A stretch of 6,410 nt of DNA from an uncultured Saprospirales bacterium (GTDB taxonomy: Bacteria > Bacteroidota > Bacteroidia > Chitinophagales > Saprospiraceae). The position numbers and the translations under genes are program-made. Positions 1 to 5,118 of this stretch are shown piece by piece. Numbering within the stretch: position 1 is the first letter of the stretch; the number at the start of each line of letters is the position of its first letter. A model generated the notes under the pieces. That model had not been told where the DNA came from. It saw nothing but the letters and a program-made list of their open reading frames with translations, and ran no database searches. The stretch covers positions 1 to 6,410 of the forward strand of contig CALAZP010000001.1 in assembly GCA_937926355.1 (NCBI GenBank). The letters run 5' to 3'.

Positions 1-2
1 GA

Positions 3-206
3 AATCCTAATTTAACTGATTTGAGGTTGCCGAATTATACCGTAACATTGGATTGCGATGAAATGGATGGTTCAATTGCCCTTTTGGACAATGGATTGCC
101 ACACCCATCGTCAACGGGGTATCCTTTTATACCTACATTAACAGGTTTTGAAGATTTGACTCCGACCAATGCGGTTTGTAATTTGGCTGCTGGATATGAG
201 GATTAA
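3..206 (+). CDS. Surface-protein fragment 1 (5' partial, ends at in-frame TAA)
   Basis: The frame is open from the window edge to the TAA at 204-206 and gives 67 residues. The ATG at 21 does not look like a true start, because coding-like sequence (NPNLTD) continues upstream to the edge. The peptide contains a CDEMDGS segment and a NAVCNLAAGYED segment that leads directly into the next module. It carries no signal peptide or catalytic motif and is an internal slice of the larger modular protein. The same frame resumes immediately after the stop with homologous-looking sequence, so the TAA most simply reflects a single-base change of a sense codon such as GAA, CAA or AAA. Confidence 0.55.
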   Translation, partial: NPNLTDLRLPNYTVTLDCDEMDGSIALLDNGLPHPSSTGYPFIPTLTGFEDLTPTNAVCNLAAGYED

Positions 207-209
207 GCG

Positions 210-710
210 GTGGTAGAGACCTGTTCAAATAACAAAGAGTTTAGGAGGGAATGGACCGTTTACGATTGGTGTAGGCCAGGCACCTCTGTTATATACAACC
301 AATTGATTAGAGTTGGTGACTGGACTGAACCTACTTTTACAGAAAATTCAACTACCATTACGACTTCTTATTCAGCGGATGAATGTGCGGGAGTAGTTTC
401 GATATCAAGAGGCCACGCAACGGATAATTGTGGGTCATCCTTTATTGACATTACTGTCTATAGGGATACATTAGCTAGTATAGACAACGAAATTGCTTTT
501 GCGGCGATGAATGATAATGGTTCGTATAGTGCTGTAGTTGGTTCCGAAGGCGTTACTGGAAAAGTTTCAGATGATGGAAGTATTAGTTTGGAACACCTCC
601 CAAGTGGAAGCTATTTAGTAAGATGGGTGGTTAGGGACGATTGTGGAAACAGAGATCGGAAGCACAACAGAAAGAGGTCAAGCTTGGGTAACTGCAGAGC
701 GACTAGATGA
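210..710 (+). CDS. Surface-protein fragment 2, Cys-containing Ig/HYR-like modules
   Basis: This is the continuation of fragment 1 after the TAA, in the same frame. The nominal GTG start at 210 is not convincing as an initiation site, since GCG at 207 is equally part of the module. The product begins with a C-(x)n-REWTVYDWC pair (Cys codons at 222 and 270). It continues into a second module, SADECAGVVSISRGHATDNCG, and ends with the strand RWVVRDDCGN at about 621-650. This is the beta-sandwich, Cys-paired pattern of repeated modules in large Bacteroidota surface proteins. After the CGN codons the translation turns basic and unlike the rest (RDRKHNRKRSS) and stops at 710. True coding therefore almost certainly leaves this frame at about 650, and the last 20 residues are a frameshift artefact. 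Confidence 0.6.
   Translation: MVETCSNNKEFRREWTVYDWCRPGTSVIYNQLIRVGDWTEPTFTENSTTITTSYSADECAGVVSISRGHATDNCGSSFIDITVYRDTLASIDNEIAFAAMNDNGSYSAVVGSEGVTGKVSDDGSISLEHLPSGSYLVRWVVRDDCGNRDRKHNRKRSSLGNCRATR
371..385 (+). repeat. 15-nt exact repeat, copy 1 (SADEC codons)
   Basis: The 15 bases ttcagcggatgaatg recur exactly at 1335-1349. Both copies encode SADEC at the start of a Cys-containing module, although in different absolute frames because of the lesion near 650. The repeat reflects shared module ancestry rather than a mobile element. Confidence 0.6.
621..650 (+). repeat. Diverged 30-nt module repeat, copy 1, ending at the frameshift
   Basis: By eye, 23 of 30 bases match 2041-2070, and the last nine (tgtggaaac) are identical. 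Both copies encode the final strand of a module: RWVVRDDCGN here and RLVARDGCGN there. The shared block ends at 650, where the reading frame of the gene breaks. Confidence 0.55.
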
Positions 711-3678
711 GGGAAGTTGGGACAATTGTGGAGCAATAACTGATCGTAAGGTAAGAAGAATGTTGGGTGAAGTTATGACAGAATGGTCCGATGCTGTAGC
801 TTTTACATGCGATGATGAGGGATTGTCTATATTGGTTGAACTAAGAGTTACAGACGAATCTAATAATGAGACGATATGTTGGACCAATATTGTTCCTGTT
901 GACAAAACACAACCAGAATGTAGAGATATAGGTACTGTTTATTACTCTTGTGATGAGTTGCCTTCAGGAGACGATTTAGGAGGTGACTCAGAAGTTTGGA
1001 ATAGATTTTTTGAAGATTCAATTACATTAGAAAACGTTTCCATTGAAGAGCTTTGTGGCTCCAATATTGAAGTTTTTGATACGGAATCCTCCATAGATCA
1101 GTGTGGTTATGGTTGGGTAAATCGGTATTATAAAGTTTATAGACAAATAGATGATAAAGAATTTGCCGATTCATGTAGAATGTCTTTGGTCTTTAGTGAG
1201 AATCACAGCTACAGCATTACTTTCCCAGCTGATGAGGTAAAGGAGTGCGAGGATTTAGACCAAGATGACGTAATTTATAGTGAGAGTGGATGTGATTTAA
1301 TCACCATATCAAGGGTGGAAGAGAAGTTTGAAGCTTCAGCGGATGAATGCTATAAAATATTTAGGACCTTCAATATTATTAATTGGTGTGAATTTGAAGA
1401 AGAAGGTTCTCCAATTCAGTTGGAAAGATTAGATATGGATGAGGATGGGAAAGATGGAGACTCCTATACGATTCATTTTGAGTATCAAGAAAAAACCCAG
1501 CATATTTTTTGGGATTATCAAGATGAAGAAACCAATGGAGACGATCAAAACAGGTCTGATAGAAGAGATACCATTGGGAAAGAAGGCTTGGTGAGTCCTG
1601 ATTCGAAAGTTGTTTATTGGCTTTCTGGAGACACTCAAAAAGACTCTATTGATTTTTCAGACTATACCACTTCCAGTTGGGATCTATACTGGACGAAGGC
1701 TTCAGGAGATCATTCGGAGGGCTATTTCACCTATACCCAGATCCTAAAGGTGTATGATGCTGAGGAACCAACCATTGTTTTCATAGCAGAGCAAGATTCT
1801 TTCCCAAGTTACAGTAACGAGCAGGGATGTCCAGGTGATGTTGAGATTGTGGCTACTTTAGGAGATGATTGTACTAGTGATATTAATCAAGTTGAGGTAA
1901 CGGAGGCATACTTAGATGCAGGAAATGACGCCGGAGCCAATAGCGATAAGTTTGAATACAATGTACTTGCTGATATAGAGCAAGCTGATGGTGCGGTTAC
2001 CTACAAGGGATCAGATTTGCCAGCTGGAACACATCGATTGAGGTTGGTGGCGAGGGATGGATGTGGAAACGTTCGAATAGAAGATCATGTATTCACTGTA
2101 TATGATGCAAAAGGTTCAGCTCCTTTATGTATAGAGGGATTCGCTGTAGAATTAATGCCATTAGAAGATGGTCAATTGGGCATAGCTGAAGTAGCTGCTA
2201 AGGATTTCTTAGTTAATTCCCCCATTGCCGATTGTTCTGGAGACAGCAGAACCTATTATATCACTAGATTGCTTAATGAAGAGGGTGATCAAAAAACTGC
2301 TGATGAAATTAAGTTGGCTAATACAACCAGCATGATTTTAAGTTGTAGTGATAAAGGAACCCTAAGTGTTGCTGTTATTGCGACAGACCAATCTCCTGAA
2401 AAGAATAAGGATTATTGTATTACCACTATTTCTGTTCAGGATAATTTAACACCCTGCCCAGAAGTTAGTGAATTGACAGGGATAATTACGACAGAAGATA
2501 ATGAAACGGTGTCTGGGGTTTATTTACAGGTTAATGGTAGCCACTTAAGATATGAAAGGATAACTCAAGCAGATGGTTCATTTAGCATCGGAGGATTGGA
2601 GATTGGATCTGACTATACGATAGCTCCGGCTAAAAATGAAGACTTGCTTAATGGAATTAGCACGTTTGATTTGGTATTGATCAGCAAGCATATATTGGGG
2701 ACGGCCTTATTGGATAGCCCTTATAAACTCATTGCAGCGGATGTCAATAATTCAGGTTCTATTTCTACATTAGACCTTATCATCCTAAGACAAAACTTAT
2801 TGTTACAGCGTTCTGATTTTGCAGGCAATACCAGCTGGAGATTTGTGCCTACGGCATTTTCTTTCCCAGATCCTCAAAATCCATGGAGTGCCTCTTTCCC
2901 TGAAGTAATTAATGTAAATGACCTACAGGGTAAGGTCCAAGTAGATTTTGTTGCCATCAAAGTAGGAGATGTGAATAATTCAGCGCTTAATGACATTCAG
3001 CAAAGGAGCAACCATTCATTAGTATTAGGTATTCCAAATCTTCAGGTAGATGAGGGTAATGAATATGAAATAGAGGTAAAAAGAAACGTATCCAATATTA
3101 CCGGATTCCAAACCGGAGTTAAGTTTAGGGATATTGAAATTATTATGATTGAAGAAGCCTTAGTTGGGGAGGAGAATTTCAATTATTTAGAAAGCGAAAA
3201 TACCCTTTTGATTAGCTGGATGAAAAAAGCTCAATTTTATGCTGAAGATAGCGATGTAATGGATTTGGTCCGCTTTAAATTTAAAGCAATGAAAAATGGA
3301 AGGTTAAGTGAGATGATATCCATAGATCAAAAGAATTTAAGTGCAGAAGCTTATAATCCTAGTGGAATAATTGAAAGTGTTAATATAGAGTTTGCCGATA
3401 CAGAATTAGCTGTAGATGCAACCCAATTGATGCAAAATTTACCAAACCCTTTCAAACAGTCGACCATCGTGGATTTCTACTTAAGAGAAGCTAATACTGC
3501 AACGCTTACTATCACAGATGTTACTGGAAGAGTAATTAAAACTATAAGTGGTAATTATCAAAAAGGTAACCACCGAGTTGAAATTACCAAAGAGGATTTA
3601 TCTGCTGCAGGTGTATATTACTACACTTTAACTACTGGAAACTTTGTTTCTACAAGGAAAATGGTATTGATAGAATAA
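643..3678 (+). CDS. Large T9SS-sorted protein: Cys modules, dockerin-like pair, cohesin-like region
   Basis: This 1011-residue segment is the C-terminal body of the disrupted gene. The GTG at 643 is only the first possible start in frame; the first ATG is at 760 (M40), and neither looks like a native start. Visible parts, by residue in this frame, begin with repeated modules with conserved Cys, for example C154-GYGWVNRYYKVYR and C236...NWC249. An acidic DxDxDG segment follows at 264-269, and a module ends RLRLVARDGCGN at 476. Residues about 610-667 form a carboxypeptidase-regulatory-like beta-sandwich (LTGII...QADGSFSIGGL). Residues 665-700+ form a dockerin-like EF-hand pair (loops ending D676 and starting DVNNSGS at 700). 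Residues about 791-917 are a cohesin-like beta-rich region, and 927-1011 are the type A T9SS sorting domain (LPNPF at 933-937). The protein is probably exported by Sec, passed through T9SS and anchored or released at the surface. I see no catalytic domain. The cohesin-like call rests on order and pattern only. Confidence 0.75.
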   Translation: METEIGSTTERGQAWVTAERLDEGSWDNCGAITDRKVRRMLGEVMTEWSDAVAFTCDDEGLSILVELRVTDESNNETICWTNIVPVDKTQPECRDIGTVYYSCDELPSGDDLGGDSEVWNRFFEDSITLENVSIEELCGSNIEVFDTESSIDQCGYGWVNRYYKVYRQIDDKEFADSCRMSLVFSENHSYSITFPADEVKECEDLDQDDVIYSESGCDLITISRVEEKFEASADECYKIFRTFNIINWCEFEEEGSPIQLERLDMDEDGKDGDSYTIHFEYQEKTQHIFWDYQDEETNGDDQNRSDRRDTIGKEGLVSPDSKVVYWLSGDTQKDSIDFSDYTTSSWDLYWTKASGDHSEGYFTYTQILKVYDAEEPTIVFIAEQDSFPSYSNEQGCPGDVEIVATLGDDCTSDINQVEVTEAYLDAGNDAGANSDKFEYNVLADIEQADGAVTYKGSDLPAGTHRLRLVARDGCGNVRIEDHVFTVYDAKGSAPLCIEGFAVELMPLEDGQLGIAEVAAKDFLVNSPIADCSGDSRTYYITRLLNEEGDQKTADEIKLANTTSMILSCSDKGTLSVAVIATDQSPEKNKDYCITTISVQDNLTPCPEVSELTGIITTEDNETVSGVYLQVNGSHLRYERITQADGSFSIGGLEIGSDYTIAPAKNEDLLNGISTFDLVLISKHILGTALLDSPYKLIAADVNNSGSISTLDLIILRQNLLLQRSDFAGNTSWRFVPTAFSFPDPQNPWSASFPEVINVNDLQGKVQVDFVAIKVGDVNNSALNDIQQRSNHSLVLGIPNLQVDEGNEYEIEVKRNVSNITGFQTGVKFRDIEIIMIEEALVGEENFNYLESENTLLISWMKKAQFYAEDSDVMDLVRFKFKAMKNGRLSEMISIDQKNLSAEAYNPSGIIESVNIEFADTELAVDATQLMQNLPNPFKQSTIVDFYLREANTATLTITDVTGRVIKTISGNYQKGNHRVEITKEDLSAAGVYYYTLTTGNFVSTRKMVLIE
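1335..1349 (+). repeat. 15-nt exact repeat, copy 2 (SADEC codons)
   Basis: This is the second copy of the 15-base repeat at 371-385. It encodes S232-A-D-E-C236, just before the KIFRTFNIINWC strand. It marks the start of a module related to those in the 5' part of the gene. Confidence 0.6.
2041..2070 (+). repeat. Diverged 30-nt module repeat, copy 2, frame intact
   Basis: This copy matches 621-650 at 23 of 30 bases and encodes RLVARDGCGN (residues 467-476 of the 643 frame). Here the frame continues without interruption into VRIEDHVFTVYD and then a Cys, so it provides an internal reference for what should follow the first copy. Confidence 0.55.
2635..2805 (+). other. Dockerin-type-I-like duplicated calcium-loop domain
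   Basis: Two EF-hand-like loop-helix units lie in tandem. The second is clear: DVNNSGSISTLD (residues 700-711 of the 643 frame) places D, N and the final D at loop positions 1, 3 and 12, followed by the helix LIILRQNLLL. The first, NEDLLNGISTFD (665-676), is degenerate, with Leu at loop position 5, and is followed by LVLISKHILG. In Bacteroidota such units often sit between a regulatory-like beta-sandwich and a C-terminal region, as here, and probably act as a calcium-stabilised linker. Cellulosome-type binding is not implied. Confidence 0.65.
3421..3675 (+). other. C-terminal type IX secretion sorting domain (type A)
   Basis: The last 85 residues begin TQLMQNLPNPFKQST, the typical 'PNPF' opening of a type A sorting domain. 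They continue with VDFYLREANTATLTITDVTGRVI and GNHRVEI, then end with AAGVYYYTLTTGNF and a final KMVLIE strand. This is a near-canonical Por secretion tail. It implies that the host encodes a T9SS and that the protein is carried across the outer membrane, with the tail removed on the way. The tail is intact despite the upstream lesions. Confidence 0.92.
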
Positions 3679-3688
3679 AAAATATTCT
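3672..3688. terminator. Weak AT-rich hairpin over the plus-strand stop codon
   Basis: agaata (3672-3677) and tattct (3683-3688) form a 6-bp stem around a 5-nt A loop, overlapping the TAA of the surface-protein gene. It has only one G-C pair per arm, so it is weak as a terminator. It also supplies the A/T-rich tract that follows the larger inverted repeat on the minus strand. Confidence 0.2.
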
Positions 3689-3689
3689 C

Positions 3690-3742
3690 GGGGAAGAGAA
3701 ATTAGAAAGATGGTTTCCAGCCTTTTTCATATTCTCTTCCCC
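3690..3742 (-). terminator. Inverted repeat in the convergent junction, possible terminator for the oxidoreductase gene
   Basis: The arms ggggaagagaa (3690-3700) and ttctcttcccc (3732-3742) pair perfectly over 11 bp, with four G-C pairs at the base and a 31-nt loop. On the minus strand the first arm lies inside the last codons (WGRE) of the oxidoreductase and the second arm lies just after its stop. A U-rich tract (uauuuuuuauu) follows a few bases later, as expected for intrinsic termination. On the plus strand the hairpin is followed only by aaaatt, so it suits the minus gene better. The long loop and the arm inside coding sequence reduce confidence. Confidence 0.4.
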
Positions 3743-5039
3743 AAAATTCCATAGCCTTTCTACTTAACATTCTACCGGTTTGGTCTATTTCAAATCCTTC
3801 GCCAATTCTATAAGCGACATTCGAATAATGTACCATTGCCATACTTATGCTAGCGTCATCAATTGGTGCGTTTAACTGGTCTAACCCTCGAATGGTTTGG
3901 AAAAAATTCTCAAGGTGCGCTGTTGTCATATCGCCCCCTCCACCTAGAGCAGTCCCCGCTTCAGTTCCTAAACTAGAAACTTCACGAATTACTTTTCCTG
4001 AACGGTCGTGTAATATGTATTTATTTCTATTGACAAATACAGTCCCTTCACTGCCATAGACTATTACACCCCTATCAGCTCCATAAGTGGAATAACCATT
4101 TCTGCTTTTGCTATCCCACTGAATAGTCTTTTGGTTTTCAAAAGTGAATTCGGCCAACATGGTATCGTACATTTCCCATCCATCATTAGTAAAATGGTTT
4201 TTATTTGCAGCAACTTTAGCATGTATAGGATAGTCCACTTGTAAAGCCCATCTCGCCACATCCATTTCATGAGTTCCATTATTACCCGCCTCAGCTGTTC
4301 CATAATCCCAACCATACCAATGCCAGTTATAATCCCAAGTATTATGGGTGTAATTGCGCCTTATGGCCGGGCCTTGAAACAAATCCCAATCTAATCCCTC
4401 AGGAATTGGAGCAGGGGTCTGGTTAGGAACTTCTCCTCTTGAATTGCTATAAAAGGCAACGGCTTTAAAAGGATTACCAATAATGCCTTTATGAATGGCA
4501 TTGATAATTTCTTTAGTATGGTTAGAAGATCTTTGTTGATTTCCCATTTGTACCACCAGACCTGTCTTTTTTTGGGCATCAACTAACCAATTATTTTCTT
4601 CCATATTGTGGCTACAAGGTTTCTCCACATAAACATGTTTGCCAGAGTTTAGTGCCATAATGGAGCCAGGGGTATGCCAATGATCGGGTGTAGCGTTGAA
4701 AATGGCATCAAGTGTTGGATCTTCCAACATTTTACGGATATCATTTTCTAGTTGGGGCAAATAGCCCACTTGGTTTTCCACATTTTTTGCAGCGTTTTCT
4801 CGCTGCTTTTTCATAACATCGCACAAATATTGGAGGTGGATGTTATTGGAACTTTTGGCTATTGCAGGAATAAATCCTCCATATCGCCGGCCTAATCCAA
4901 CCAATCCCACGTTTATTCTTTCATTTGAGCCAATAATTCTTTTGTAATTTTTTGCCGTAGCGAATATAGTTTGAGGCCCCAAGGCAAAGGCAGATAGGCC
5001 TATGGAAGCTGATTTTAAAAAAGCCCTGCGATTTTTCAT
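3702..5039 (-). CDS. Tat-exported Gfo/Idh/MocA-family NAD(P)-dependent oxidoreductase
   Basis: This complete protein of 445 residues is probably a periplasmic sugar or sugar-derivative dehydrogenase/oxidoreductase; the substrate cannot be read from sequence. The N-terminus MKNRRAFLKSA is a twin-arginine leader (R4-R5, F7-L8-K9), followed by a hydrophobic stretch and possible cleavage after ATA (27-29). The Rossmann fold follows: INVGLVGLGRR (42-52) is the dinucleotide loop, ATPDHWH is at 116-122, and the family's EKP motif is at 139-141 with the catalytic-region Lys140. NNGTHEMDVARWAL (253-266) carries the H-x2-D pattern (H257, D260) of the C-terminal domain. Known Tat-exported relatives, such as glucose-fructose oxidoreductase, fold in the cytoplasm with tightly bound cofactor. 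The third Gly of GxGxxG appears as Tyr53, with Gly at 54-55. The start ATG is preceded by an A/T-rich stretch with no Shine-Dalgarno sequence, usual in Bacteroidota. The gene is convergent with the surface-protein gene (23 bp gap) and divergent from the peptidase gene. GH109-type glycosidases share this fold and cannot be fully excluded. Confidence 0.9.
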   Translation of the reverse strand: MKNRRAFLKSASIGLSAFALGPQTIFATAKNYKRIIGSNERINVGLVGLGRRYGGFIPAIAKSSNNIHLQYLCDVMKKQRENAAKNVENQVGYLPQLENDIRKMLEDPTLDAIFNATPDHWHTPGSIMALNSGKHVYVEKPCSHNMEENNWLVDAQKKTGLVVQMGNQQRSSNHTKEIINAIHKGIIGNPFKAVAFYSNSRGEVPNQTPAPIPEGLDWDLFQGPAIRRNYTHNTWDYNWHWYGWDYGTAEAGNNGTHEMDVARWALQVDYPIHAKVAANKNHFTNDGWEMYDTMLAEFTFENQKTIQWDSKSRNGYSTYGADRGVIVYGSEGTVFVNRNKYILHDRSGKVIREVSSLGTEAGTALGGGGDMTTAHLENFFQTIRGLDQLNAPIDDASISMAMVHYSNVAYRIGEGFEIDQTGRMLSRKAMEFWGREYEKGWKPSF

Positions 5040-5118
5040 TTTTATTAATTTTTAGGTTGATTTGTTAATTTAAGGTTTATTTCAAAACTTAAGGGCGAAA
5101 AGCAAAAATTAATAGTGC
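5040..5118. promoter_or_regulatory. Divergent intergenic region between the oxidoreductase and peptidase genes
   Basis: This 79-bp AT-rich gap must hold, or partly hold, the promoters of both divergent genes, unless their promoters reach into coding sequence. The closest match to the Bacteroidota -7 element TAnnTTTG on the minus strand is taagttttg at 5083-5091, with a spacer one base too long. No well-spaced -33 TTTG partner stands out. On the plus strand ttgatttg (5057-5064) has one mismatch to the same element. Neither is convincing. No Shine-Dalgarno sequence is seen for either gene. Confidence 0.3.

Larger units (their letters stand above)
1..3678 (+). pseudogene. Disrupted giant T9SS-secreted modular surface protein, 5' end outside the window
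   Basis: Read as one gene, three consecutive open segments (3-206, 207-about 650, about 652-3678) encode a single modular protein. The first two share a frame and are separated only by TAA at 204-206. The third lies in another frame and joins at about 650. Continuity is supported at the protein level. The residues on both sides of the TAA (GYED, then AVVETC) fit one module, and the CGN at 642-650 is followed in the new frame by TEIGSTTERGQAWV, which matches the layout of a paralogous module further down. No start codon is visible upstream, so the gene begins before the window. Either the gene is decaying, or the lesions are sequencing or assembly errors; the intact 3 kb downstream with its complete sorting signal leaves the second option open. 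Function is unknown, with surface adhesion or matrix binding plausible for the architecture. Confidence 0.72.

Noticed and set aside
643..652. Programmed -1 ribosomal frameshift at tggaaac
   Set aside because: The heptamer T GGA AAC does not fit X XXY YYZ because the first three bases are not identical. A -1 slip would also enter the wrong frame; continuation needs +1 or -2.
678..1638. Two minus-strand open frames inside the surface-protein gene
   Set aside because: They are shadows of the plus-strand coding sequence, with no recognisable protein features.
3847..4582. Open frames of 60-85 codons overlapping the oxidoreductase gene on both strands
   Set aside because: They lie wholly within a well-supported gene in other frames and show no motif, signal peptide or start context of their own.
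3672..5118. A new multi-gene system linking the three genes
   Set aside because: The genes are convergent then divergent, belong to unrelated families, and share only export signals. Nothing in the sequence supports a joint system.
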